A stretch of 64,000 nucleotides of DNA. Origin: Monocercomonoides exilis (taxonomy: Eukaryota > Preaxostyla > Oxymonadida > Polymastigidae). Each line of letters begins with the position of its first letter. Position 1 is the stretch's first letter. Both the position numbers and the translations under genes were made by a program. The notes under the pieces are model-generated. The model did not search any database. It was not told where the DNA came from and saw only the letters and a list, made by a program, of their open reading frames with translations. Shown one piece after another: positions 35,080-46,745 of this stretch. Location: positions 1,359,501-1,423,500 of the forward strand of contig LSRY02000001.1 in the NCBI GenBank assembly GCA_001643675.2. Reading direction: 5' to 3'.

Positions 35080-36083
35080 TCATTGAAAAGTTGAATCTGG
35101 AGAACGTGGAAAAGGGCGAGTGGTTGATGGTGCAATCACATTTGTGGATTGTAACGGTAATGCGGAATTTTGTGATAAATTTTGTTGTGGAAGTTGGACG
35201 CTTGCTTTCATATTTTTAAATGCTCTTCCGGATGTAATTGATAGAAGATAATCTCGTTTGGAGCGCTCACTTATGGTATCTTTTCTAGAGGCAAGAGATG
35301 GCTGATTTGATGTTCGTATGCTAGATAAATGTTTGTGATTTCCTGTTTCTTCTTGAGAAATTGAAATATCAGTCCCTTCATCATCTTCATCTTCGGAAAA
35401 GTCATCAGAAGCAATTTCTTCGATAACACTAAGAGCTTCTTCCAAAGCCTTATTGTGTTCTTCAAAAACCTGCTGTAATTGATGTGCGCGATGCATTGCA
35501 ATAAAGTCGTTCATTGCTATATCTCCATTACTTTCAGAAAGAGTAGATTTCGATGAAATTTGTTGAGTGTTGTTTAATTCCTCATCTGAAGGAAGTTTTA
35601 ATGCTGGAGGAGGCTGAGATGCATCGTGAAACGAATCTGTTGAAAGCATTTTTTGAACTAATGGCTTCAATTCTCGTTCATTTTCTTCCATTTCAAGAAG
35701 GAGCTTGGAAGAAAATAACTCTGGCACTTCAAATCATAAAACAAAAGAAAATCCGAAAAAAATATAATAAAATCTCAAATGTTCACACAATCTGCAGGAT
35801 TTCTTTCAGGAATAATTGCAGGATGAAGAAGAAGCTGCCGATACTGAGGAGGAATTAAAGTTTCATGTTCATTTTCTTCGTCTCCATCTGCTTGAGTGAA
35901 TAATTTCCATCTGGATTGCATCACATCCAATTGCTGCTGTATGTTTTTCCATGATTCAGATGTTGCAAATTTTGTTCTGACACAAGAAGCACGAATATCA
36001 TAAATTACTTCACGAAGAACATTACTGCTTTGCTTAATTTGAACGTTCATGCTCTGATGGAGCGGTTGATCAGTAGGCAGCAT
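35080..36083 (-). CDS. Mediator subunit 8 (MED8)-like protein
   Basis: Two exons: 36083-35789 and 35726-35080, 313 residues, donor GTGTGA, phase 1. The first 90 residues form a helical segment (SNVLREVIYDIRASC, ESWKNIQQQLDVM) like the MED8 N-terminus. The exon junction makes the block PAIIPERNP-ADLPELFSSK followed by EMEENER, which parallels the MED8 motif of a Pro-rich turn, LP, LRTK and PEVEE. The C-terminal half is acidic and Ser-rich without clear domain. Coding-like sequence continues upstream of the chosen ATG (NEDRFKNQYRG), so an extra 5' exon is possible. Similarity is weak and from memory; another helical nuclear protein cannot be excluded. The gene is divergent from SF3B3. Confidence 0.5.
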
Positions 36084-36256
36084 TCCTCTGTATTGATTCT
36101 TGAATCTGTCCTCGTTGAAAAAGCTTGATTTGTCCTGCCCTTAATAATTTTGATTTTCCCTTATTTCTTTTTCTTGAAGATCAAAGAAAAAGAATTTTTA
36201 ACTGGTTATTTGCCTTGGTATAAGTTGTATCAAGACATTTAACAAAACAAAACGGA
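36084..36256. promoter_or_regulatory. Divergent promoter region, MED8-like / SF3B3
   Basis: Only 173 bp separates the two opposite start codons, so both promoters must overlap here. This is an inference from spacing; no defined element is recognised. It would shrink if the MED8-like gene has an extra 5' exon. Confidence 0.4.
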
Positions 36257-39200
36257 ATGAATCTTTATAGCCTTACGCTTCAGCAATCGACAGCCATAAA
36301 TTCTGCAGTTGCAGGTAGTTTCAGCGATAATAGAGCAAATGAAATTCTTGTCGCAAAGGAACGTTTATTGGAGATTTATAAAATCGATGAAAATGGAGTA
36401 CCGCATATAGTAGCTTCTGCAAATGTATTTGGAATTATTAGAACTGTACAATCGTTTCGTCTTTCTGGTTTGTTGAACGTTTTTATTGAACATGTTTTTT
36501 TTCATAATAATGCATTGCATCTTAAAAAACCCTTTTTGAATATCATTAATTTTCAAAAAAAAAGGCCAATCAAAGGATAGTATTGTTGTTGGCTCTGATT
36601 CTGGAAAACTATCAATTCTTGAATATGATCCCAAACGCGAAAAAATCATTCCAATTCATTCTGAAACGTTTGGAAAAACAGGGTGCCGCAGAATAATTCC
36701 AGGTCAATATGTTGCTGTTGACCCCACAGGAAGAGCATTGATGATTGGTATGAGTATTTTGTTTTGACTTTTCAAACAACATTTTCAATGTATTATTTAC
36801 AATCAAACACATCATTTATTTCCGTTATGATAAGCTGCAATTGAACGTCAAAAACTTGTATATGTATTGACACGAGATAGCTCTTCTCACATCACAATTT
36901 CTTCTCCTCTAGAAGCTCATAGCACAAACTCTGTTGTTTATTCATTAACATCGATAGATGTTGGCTTGGGAAATCCACAGTTTGCTTGCCTAGAACTCAA
37001 CCATGGTGCAGCTGATAAAGATAGCACCGGGGCATCTGCTGTAGCAGCAGAAAAGCAAGTTGTGTATTATGAACTTGATCTTGGGCTTAACACAGTTGTG
37101 AAAGCAAAGAGTGAGGTAGTGGAGAGGTCTGCCAACCTCGTCATCGGAGTGCCTGCCGGAGCATCTGCGCTGAATACACTGCCAGGAACAAGCGACGCAG
37201 AGATGGAGCTGCTGCGCAATGACGGAGACAACGTGTCAGCGTGTACCGGAGACGAATCACCAGGAGGTATTTTAGTGTGCAGCGACGGTGTTGTGACGTT
37301 TATTTCTCCGTCAGAGCGGAAATTCTCCGTGAAGATTCCTCGGCGCCGTGTTGTGCCAGAAGAGAACACGTGTCTGATTGTGGCACACACGAAGAGAAAG
37401 TGGAAGCAGATGATCTTCTTTCTGCTGCAGTCAGAATACGGCGACCTGTACATCCTCATGTTTCTGAAGCACACAACGCCTGCTGCGCCTTCCTCGAGCC
37501 ATCTTCGCACACAAGCACCGAAATCGCAGCTGGTGGGCATCCGGCTGACATACTTCGACACACTTCCTTCGCCTTCCACATCGATTGCCATTTTGCGGTC
37601 AGGTTATCTTTTTGCCGCCGCGGAGTATGGGGAGCATGTTGTCTACCGCTTCAGCAGCCTCGATGGCGAGTTGGAGGAAGAGGCGCGTGCACGCCCGATG
37701 CTGGGCGACCGGAGAGATGGTCCGCTCTTCTTCTATCCGCACACGAAGCTGTTAAGACTACAGCCGATGGGCACGCTGCCAAACAACACGCCTGTCACAG
37801 GAATCAGAGTGGGGTCGAAGGAGACGCTGCTTCATGGTGATGAAGGATGGAAGAAAGGAGAAGGGAGAGACAGGGACAGAGGAAGGGAGAGAGACAGAGA
37901 TCGGACGGGGGGAAGTTCGAGCAGCAGAGTGTTTGAGGAAGGCGAGGAGGATGAGAAAGGAGCAGATGCAGACAACGTGCAGCTGATGGAGCTGTGCGGA
38001 AGAGGTGCTCATTCGAAGCTGAAGATACTCCGCCCAGGCCGCTCAGTGAATGTGCTGGTGACGCAGCAGCTGTTGGAGAAAGCAACTGGTGTGTGGACGG
38101 TGAAGATCGACCACAAGGAAGACTCTGTACATCGGTACATCATCGTCAGCTCAGACAGGCCGCTCGGATACACTCGGAGATCTGGTGAAGGGAGCTCATC
38201 ATCATCATCATCATCTTCTTCTTCTTCATCTAAGCGCAAAGAAGTTGTCATCCCAAAAAGAACGATTGTACTGCGAATTGACGAGACGATTGACCAGCTG
38301 GACGAGAGCAGCTTTGTGGACGATGTACAGACGCTGCATGTGGCTCTGCTGGCAGACGACTCCATTCTGCAGATACACACACACGGCTTCAGGAGAATCT
38401 TCAGCGATCAGCGGGTGATTGACTGGGATGCCAAGGAGTCGACGAAGGACAGAGACAGAGACAGAGACAGAGATAGAGACAGAAGGAAGGACGAGAGGAG
38501 TGGGCTGATCAGCTCGATATCACCGTCCATTGCACATGGCGTGTGTAATGAGAGGCAGGTTGTGCTGAACACAAGAGGAGGGAAGTTGCTGTATTTTGAG
38601 CTGAACACAGCAGATGTCGAAGACGGCGCATCTGTCCCGTGGACAAGCGGAGGACAATCTCAAAGCCAAGCTACCTCACCATCATCATCATCATCTTCTT
38701 CTTCTTTGAAGGGCAGTGGAGGAGTGCTGCAGCTTGTGCATTCAGTGCAGCTGGATATCGATGTCACCGCTCTTGCCATTGGAGACGTGCCAAATGGAGC
38801 GCTGCGCTTTGACTATTTGGCAGTGGCGTTTGCGAACGGGACGGTTGGGATGGTATCGCTGAAGAAGAGCAGCTTCTGGCAGCGTCTAAGCACACTCACT
38901 GTGTCACAGCAGGCAACACACATCAGCATCAGCAACTTGGCAATTCTGACTGTCTCCAATGAAAAGACTGCTTCTTCTTCTTCTTCTTCTGCCACTTCCT
39001 CTGGTTTTTCTCTCTCTGCCCAGACATGGTCATATCTGTGTGTTGGGCTTTCGAATGGCATCTTCTCCCGCTCTGCCATCGACCCCTCCACTGGTGCACT
39101 TGCAGACAGACGTATTCGTTCCCTCGGCACTCAGCCTGTACGCCTGTCTAAAATAGTTGCAGATGGCAATCCAGCCATTCTTGCTTTATCGTCATCACCT

Positions 39201-41731
39201 TGGCTGTTCATGCAGAACAGAAACATAAAAATCGCACCGGGTGTTGGAATGAGCGCTGGTTCTGGTATGTTTTTAAGGAAGAGGAGGAGGAACTAAAAAA
39301 TGGTTTTTAGATACAAAAATATTTTCATTTAATTAATTTTGTGTGAACGTTGCTTTTTGATAACTTAATGAAAAATTAAAAATTTTTATATCAACAAAAT
39401 AATTTTCTTTTGCTTTATAATTTTCATTTTATTCTGTCATTTTTCTCATTATATTTCCTTCATTCACTACTCTCACCAATCTCATCCACAGTGATGCCCA
39501 TGGTTCTTGAGCGCATCTGCACCACTCATCTGGATGGTGCAGCACCTCTTTCATCCTCCGAATTCTCCGAAGGCTGCGTTGCAATCTCCGGCAGCTCGAT
39601 GATTGTGCTTCTGATCGACACAGCATCCCCTTCACCATTCACTGAGACCTTCTCTCAGCCACTCACATTCACACCCAGAAAGATGATTGTACTGCCGCCG
39701 CTTCAGATGCCTGGCAAAGGCGGGTTCACCATCGCGAGCAACAAGAACGGCACACACGCTACCGTTGCGCTGATAGAGACTGATCATGCTGTGTTGAATC
39801 CGACAGACAAGCAGGCGATGAAGGAGACAGCCATGAGGAACGCCATTGCGGTGGCAGAGGAAGCTAACAAAAGAGGGAAAGTGAAGGAGGAGGGGGAAAA
39901 GGGATTGAAGATGGTGAAAGAAGAGGATGAGTTGAATGTGAAGATGGAAGGGACAGAAGTGCTCAATGCAAAGAAAGACGAGGCGGAGGATGCGATGGAT
40001 GTGGAAGACGAAGAGCATCCTTCAGGAAAAGAGCTCAAAATTGATGAGAAGCAGTTTGCGATACGCGAATACGACGACAAAGACTTTCTGAGCGAAAGAA
40101 TGCAGCTGTCGTCAGAGGAAGAGGACGAAGACCAAGACGGAAACATCTTCACTTCATCTGCTTCATCATCATCTTCTTCTTCAGCTGCTCGTTTACGCCC
40201 TGTGAAGCCTGAAGACACAGCGCTTGGGCAGATTGCTGGGCAGCTGGGGCTTCCAGAAGCGTTGTATGGGCACCCACGCTGCAAGACAGGCCTGTGGGCA
40301 TCGTTCATCCGCCTTCTGCGCGTTCCTCTTCTTTCAAACGACAGCGACGGAAGCAGCGACTCATCCACACGAAACAGCAGCAGTAGCAGCAGAAGAGGAG
40401 AGAAGGGAAGCGACCAGCCGCTGCAGCCGACGATTGATGTGATCGAGTTTCCGAGTGATGAGGCAGCATTCTCGTTGTGCCATGTGCAGTTTCAGACAAG
40501 GCCAGCTGACCAACATTTCCTTGCGGTAGGCACAGCGAAGAATTTGGAGTTCTTCCCGAACAGACACTGCAGTGAAGGGATCATCCACATCTATGCCATC
40601 AAGCTGGAGGAAGAGACAAGGCGGGTGAAAGTGAAAAAGCGGAGAGGGCACAGACACGGCAATGATGATGAGGATGATGAAGACGATGACAGCAGCTCTG
40701 ATGACAGCTCTTCTGATTCATCTGACTCCTCCTCGTCTGACCAGCGGAGTAGCAAGGCAGAATACAGGACCGTCACAACTGTTGTGGAGAAGCTGGAGCT
40801 GGTGCACAGCACAGTGGTGGACGATGTGCCGTATGCGATCGCCCCATTCAAAGGAAGGCTGCTGGCTGGGTGTGGCCACGCCTTGCGGGTGTTTGACATT
40901 GGGCAGAAAAGGCTGCTGAACAAGTGCTGCAACAAGAAGTTTCCCAACTGCATCGTGTCAATTTCTGTACTGAACGACCGGATTATCGTGGGAGACATCG
41001 CAGAGTCCTTCCACATCGTGCGCTATCGACGAGATATGAACCAGATTGAGATCTGCGCCGACACAACTGTCCCTCGCTGGACGCTATCACACACCTTGCT
41101 TGACTACGACACGATTGCTGGGTGCGATCGGTTTGGCCAGTTTTTCGTGGAGAGGCTGCCGGCTGATGCACAAGACATGGACGAGGATCCTACAGGCCTT
41201 GGAAAGGGGTTGCTGAATGGAGCACCTTTCAAGATGGAGGAGCTGTGTGAGTATTATTTGGGGGAGGCAGCCACGGCGATGGAGAAAGTGACGCTGAGGA
41301 TGCAAGGTGAAGAATGTCTGATGTACACAACAGCAGTTGGAGGCATTGGAGTGATGTGCCCCTTCAAAAACAGATCAGAAGTTGGCTTCTTCACAAAGCT
41401 CGAAGCGTCGCTGCGGGAGCTGATGACGCAGGTCGAGTCGCCTGATGAGAGAGAGCTGGCGCAGTCTGCTTCGGATGCGTCGTCTTCTGCTTCATCCACT
41501 CTGTCTTCTGGAATATCGCTGACAAAAGGAGTTCCTCTTTCTATTGTGGGCAGAGAGCACATGTCCTTCAGGAGCTCATACATCCCTGTGAAAGGTGTGA
41601 TTGACGGTGATTTGTGTGAGATGTATGCGTCGATGGAGAGGAGGCTGCAGGAGCAGGTGGCTGATGAACTGGAAATGACTCCTGTGGAAATACAGCAAAA
41701 GATTGAAGAAATGAGAGGAAGAATTATCTAA
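36257..41731 (+). CDS. SF3B3: Splicing factor 3B subunit 3 (SF3b130/SAP130)
   Basis: Four exons: 36257-36467, 36565-36747, 36835-39264 and 39492-41731, giving 1687 residues against about 1200 in animals. Diagnostic segments run from start to end: MNLYSLTLQQ, IVVGSDSGKLSILEYDP, ETFGKTGCRRIIPGQY, YELDLGLN, RGAHSKLKILRPGRSVN, YAIAPFKGRLLAGCGHALRV, LLDYDTIAGCDRFGQF and VIDGDLCEMYASMERR. The protein is a triple beta-propeller of the U2 snRNP SF3b complex. The extra length is low-complexity insertion: Arg/Asp repeats (about 474-490 and 666-683), Ser runs (about 583-599), acidic and Lys/Glu loops (about 1071-1177), and Ser/Asp loops (about 1224-1251, 1319-1364). The last intron (227 nt) is the longest. 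Expressed splicing machinery fits the intron-rich genome. Confidence 0.96.
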
Positions 41732-42071
41732 TTTCAGAATTGGGAATGCACTCTTTGACTTCAGTTTTATCTTCAATCACAACTAAAAATGGTATTTAAC
41801 GCTTTTATTTAGGAAATTATCTTCAAATTCATTTCACTTTTCTAATTTAAAAAAAAAAAATAGAAAACAATTTTTTCAAAATCTTTATTTTTCTAATGCA
41901 TTTTTATCATAACTTAAAGAGACTTTTTCCATGAATGCAAAATTATATAATAAAATATCAACTTAAATTTTGTGAATATTTTTGAATGGAAAAGCCTACT
42001 TAAAAGAATGTTCTCCTTAAAAAATTAATAACATATTTGGATCTATAAAATTAATAAATTTTGCTTCAAAA
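41732..42071. other. Intergenic spacer, SF3B3 to transporter
   Basis: 340 bp between tandem + strand genes. It is AT-rich with an A-run near 41850. It must contain the SF3B3 3' end and the transporter promoter; no element is recognisable. Confidence 0.4.
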
Positions 42072-44153
42072 ATGGCTGAAGCATGGGTAGATTGGTTAAT
42101 CCGAGCAATCATTATCGGAGTCGTTATTGTTGCATGTGTTGTAGATTTGACTCATAACAGAAAGCCTCCGTTCAAATATCCAATGAAATACATTATAATT
42201 CGCTTTCTAAATTGGCTGACTGTTGGAATGACGTACGCATGCACATATTTTGGGAGATACAATATGAGTTTATTGAACACATCAGATGTTCATTCTGTTT
42301 TAGGTGTCACAACCGCACAATTTGGGATTATAATTACAACTGCTTACGTTATCTATGGTGTCTTTGTTGCATTCAATGGAGTTCTGGTTGATAGGTTAGT
42401 GATATTTCTATTTGAATTTAAAATGAATTTTTAAATTTTTTGTTCCTTTTTATAAAAGGCTTGGAGGAAAAAAAGCAACAATCATTGGATCAATGGGGTC
42501 TTCAGTTATGAACATCGTAATGGGCTTTTGGATGCTTAATACCAAATCAAAAGGAACAATGAATATCGTCTTCCTTGCAGTTTTTTACGCCATCAACGAT
42601 TTCTTTCAGACTTTTTGCACAACTGCAATCTGTAAAGTGGGAGTGAACTGGTATCATATAAGTGAAAGAGGGTTTTTTGGAGGAATATTCGGAATTATCA
42701 TTTCATTTGGCTTCTTCCTGGCACTTCAAGTTAATGCGAATATCAAAGCAGAGATGCATTTCAGTGCAGTATTTTTTATTCCAGGAGCAATACTTGCAGT
42801 GATGACAGTGCTTTGTGTCTTTTTCGTCAAGTCTACACCAGAAGACGCTGGCTGGCCACCTGTTGACGAAGAAGCACTCGAGGAATACAATGAAAGAAAA
42901 AAGCTTCTGGAAAATCAGGAAGAGAATGCTGGTGGTAATAGCAACAGATCAAACTCTGATGGAACAGAAACTACCGACAATGGAACAGCTTCCAGCAACA
43001 GCGATGATATTGATCACTATGAGACAGAGTCAAATAACAACCAAAAGAAAAGTGTGCTTTATCCAGCAGATAACGCCAACTCGCTCAAATCCCCAGCAGA
43101 GTCAAAGGGAAATAATGGAGCGAATAAGAGAGGAAGCGCACCTCCTGGCCATTATGGCATGGGACTGAAGGAATTGGTGAAGCGTGTGTGCTTAAATCCA
43201 GTCTTTTTGATTCTCTGCGTTATCGATTTTTGCGTCGGGTGGTGCCGTGATGGAGTTATTAATTACAATGCTAAGTACTTCCAGGAGGTCTGAATTCTTT
43301 CTTGTGTAAGAAATAATCTCAAATTTTTTATTATGTTTATTGGAAAAAATGATTTGTTTGTTCAAATATTTTGTAAATTCACAGGTGTGGGGCGCAAAAG
43401 AAGATTCGCTTTTGTATCTCATCTCGTCGACTGGAGTGACACTCGGCTCGATGTTTGGCTCACTTGGTGCAGGTATCGTGTCAGACGTATGCTGTGGTTC
43501 GAGAAGACCTCCTGTTGCTTTTGTAGCTCTAGTGCTGTATTCAGGTATTCATCTTATTTGATAAAAAATATAAGCAGTTAATAATTTTTCCTTTAAAACT
43601 GTTATCTTGCTATCTGTCAATAATGTTTATTCAAATTCTGTTCTTTTCTTCAGGCTGCATTCTGATCGTGCTGTTTGCAGTGTCTGCGTGGATGGGAGCA
43701 GTTGGAATAGGCCTAACTGCATTCTGCTTTTCGTGTGTGCACGGCATCATCACTTCAACATGTGCCATGGACTTTGCTGGGCCTCGTGCCACTGCCACGG
43801 CTGTTGGGCTGCTCGATGGCATTCAAAAGATCGGCTCATCGATGACGGGTGTTGTGATGGGCCGTCTGTGGGATCTGTATGGCTCGAAGGGATGGATCTT
43901 CTCATTGCTGCCTGGAAGTGGGCTGGGGGCACTGCTCATGCTGCCGATTATTGGAAAGAAAGGCGGAAAGCCAACAAAAAACAACAAAAAGAATAAAGAG
44001 AAAGTGAAAGAGATTGAAGTTGGAAACAGAGATGATAGTATCAAAGGAAGGAGGAATCAGAAGATGAGCGATATGGGACCAAACAACTCAGAAGAATACG
44101 TGGACGATGATGGAGGAGAGGTTGAACTAAATGGCGTTGACCTGAGTTATTGA
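42072..44153 (+). CDS. Organophosphate:phosphate antiporter-family transporter (SLC37/GlpT-like)
   Basis: Four exons: 42072-42394, 42459-43287, 43385-43544 and 43654-44153, 603 residues. Donors are GTTAGT, GTCTGA and GTATTC. It is a major-facilitator protein. An extra hydrophobic segment (about 10-28) precedes the usual TM1, then YFGRYNMSLLN, LVDRLGGKKA (the loop after TM2), RGFFGGIFGIIISFG and STPEDAG before the central loop. The loop between TM6 and TM7 (about 249-335) is expanded and Asn/Ser-rich. The second half has GSMFGSLGAGIVSDV and FAGPRATATAVGLLDG. These match sugar-phosphate/glycerol-3-phosphate exchangers of the OPA family. Substrate is not decidable from sequence alone. The C-terminus is a Lys-rich then acidic cytosolic tail. 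Confidence 0.85.
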
Positions 44154-44754
44154 GTGTTTATTTTTTGACGCTGTTATTATTTGTATTTATGTATTAATAA
44201 TTGCTCTCTTTCTCCTCTTTCTTATCTTATTTTATTTCTATGCTCTATTTTGTTTGATATGAAAACGTAATCGCTTTTTTCGTTTTCTGTTAATGAGAAG
44301 TCTGAATTGCATTCTTTTTGCTTTGTTTTTACAACTCTTTCTGTTGGATTAAACATCCATCTCTTGTTGAACCAATGTGAGAGTAGATGTTCATGTTGTT
44401 TGAATTGTGCAGTTTAAACTTAAAAAAATCTTGTTTTTTCATTTTTTTAGGGTTATATCCTCCAATGCTAACTTCTTTTTGCAGTTCTTAAAGAAAAGAA
44501 TAATGTTCAATGAGCTTTCCATCATCTTCAATAAAAAATCTTACCTCACTTCACTTCCAGAGGTCTTCTCACGTTCTTTGCCTTTCTCATTTTTCTTTTC
44601 AACTATTAATACAAACGAAAGAGTTAATGCATTCGACAATTTTCTTTTTAAAAGATTTAGAGATATTCGAATATCCTGATTTTTCAATTAATGCCCACAC
44701 ATCTTTTAGAGCACAAATTTATTTGAATTTTCTTTAAAAACAAAAGTGAAATGT
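44154..44754. other. Intergenic spacer between convergent genes
   Basis: About 600 bp between the transporter stop and the stop of the gene on the minus strand. It is T-rich; small frames at 44407-44737 have no domain or splice partner. Both 3' UTRs should lie here. Confidence 0.4.
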
Positions 44755-46530
44755 TTATTTCCAAAGATGAACACCAACAGATGTGAAGATGTCACAAGAT
44801 GGTAACTTGTTAAATCGACCAAAAGATCTCCTTTTCGCTAAGATAATGTCGCATGCTCCTTCTTCTTCAAGCGTATCTCTCAAACAGTTGCTTATTGCAA
44901 TTTTGCTTTTATCATCTGCATTCAATGCATTCAATGGTCTTGTGTAAGTAATCTTTAGTGTATTCTCCAGAATCAAAATAGAATGGACAGTTGAATAGAA
45001 CTCGTCATCAAAAAATGAAGTGGCAGTGAAAAGATGTGAAATGAGCTTCCATCCGAAGCACTTTTCGAGAAAGAATGTCAATCCACTAAGATCCAACTGA
45101 CTAAATGCTTTCCTCACGATCTTTGCACACAGCCCATCCAATGCCATTTCGTGAAGATCGCACACTGCTAAAGCGATTGACTGAAGTACAGAGGCTTCTG
45201 AAATGAATGTGTCAATCAGTTTTGGACTTCGCTCAAATGCATCAGCAAGAAGAAAAAGAAAATGTTTCAAAAAGACTGGAAAGGGAATGTTTAACTTGTC
45301 ATCAACGATGTATTCAACTGGCTTTGACGATACTTCAATCTCTTTCGAAACTGGCTGAAAAGCAGATATCTTTGCTGTATTTGTTGATTTGGAAAATTCT
45401 TCGTTGCAAAGAGGATGACAATTAGATTTAGAGATTTCTTCATTTAAAAGCTTGGATGCAATAGAAGAGAATGAATGATTTCTGAAAAATTGCTTTGCTT
45501 TTTGATTCCAAATAGCGTTTGACAAGAATTGCACAATCCAAATAATTTGAAGTGACTGCAATCTGAAACATTTGATGCTTGCTGTAGATGACTTTGATGA
45601 CGTTGTGATTCTGTCTGGTAACTTAAGCCAGTTATCTTCAAGCAAAGCAGAAAGAAAACTTATCATCCCGTGTGAATCAGATCCTACATTTTTGGTTTGA
45701 ACAAACAAATCACAAAAACATTTAATGTTTAACAAAATAAATAAATAACATGTTAGAAAAACGGATAAGAGACAAAAGTTGTTCGCAGTGTTGCGAATTA
45801 TAAAAAAATATTTTTATTTTATTTCACACTTTTTTCCTTCATTGTTCTTACCAAGCAAAGCAAACAATGCGAAAAAATGTGAGCTTGGTCCTCTGTTGTC
45901 ACAGGAAGTAAAATATTCTCGTAAATTGTTTGTTCAACGAAACTTTCTATATTTTTGGAAGTTTCTTTCAATTCATAAAGTTTGAAAAAGCAGCATGCTA
46001 GGAGATTCGGATTTTGTAAAAAGGGTGAAGAACATGTGAGCATCTCATTAGCCTTTTCAGTGTATATGATTTTATGTCCATCTGTTTGCGCTTGAGTTTG
46101 TTTCAAACGAGATAGTATGGCTTCTATCCATCCTAATAAATTGCATTGTTTCAAAGGTTCAGAATCTAGATAACTGGAAGATGGATCGGAAATAATCAAC
46201 CAAAAAATAAATTGCTCCAAAAAATTAAGCAATGCATTCGCAACAAAATTGTTACTGATGTGCAATAAAGCGATAGTTCTAATATTATCAAAAAATATAT
46301 CTGTAGCAAGTTCTCTGCATAATGTGCAAGGAATGCAATCAAGAAGATCTTTGCATTGAACAAGTTGGGTAATTTGTCTTGGTTCATTAATTTGAGTTAA
46401 TCTGAAAAAAGTATCTATAAAGTCATTTTAATATTAATTTTCCATATAAATTATGAAAACCTTGAATTTGTTGAATCCTTGTAAAATAATTACATTCTTC
46501 ATTTGCGCAAGCGTTTTGTGAATGTTCCAT
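44755..46530 (-). CDS. Unrecognised helical protein, 527 residues
   Basis: Three exons: 46530-46461, 46414-45830 and 45683-44755. Intron donors are GTTTTC and GTGTGA. Only the acceptor at 46415 (TTATAG) keeps the first junction open, and the second donor was chosen over a nearby GTAAGA because it alone keeps frame. The protein is hydrophobic-helical throughout, with Leu/Phe-rich pairs such as FVANALLNFLEQFIFWLI, FPVFLKHFLFLLADAF and LTFFLEKCFGWKLI, the look of an armadillo/HEAT solenoid. A Ser-rich linker lies near residues 310-345. Scattered Cys pairs near the start (CIPCTLC) do not form a clear zinc site. I cannot name a family. It is divergent from clathrin with 215 bp between starts. Confidence 0.75.
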
Positions 46531-46745
46531 GTTCAGTAATAATTAAAAAATCAAAATATCATATATCAAAAATAAAAATATGTATTCATTTATTGATAGA
46601 AAAAGAATATTTTTGAGAATTTAATACTTTTTCATTCAAATAATGTCCATATTTGAATGAATAAGTAAACGAAAAAATCTCTAATTCTATTCCCCCATTA
46701 TACTACGCATTTTCTGATTGCTCGGAAAAACATCAATAACAAGTG
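46531..46745. promoter_or_regulatory. Divergent promoter region, unknown gene / clathrin
   Basis: The two start codons are 215 bp apart on opposite strands, so promoters are shared or overlapping. It is AT-rich apart from a short segment near 46700-46730. The call rests on spacing only. Confidence 0.4.

Noticed and set aside
45851-45856. GTAAGA donor in the unknown helical gene
   Set aside because: It is a good donor, but joining it to the only acceptor in range shifts the frame; GTGTGA at 45829 keeps the frame.
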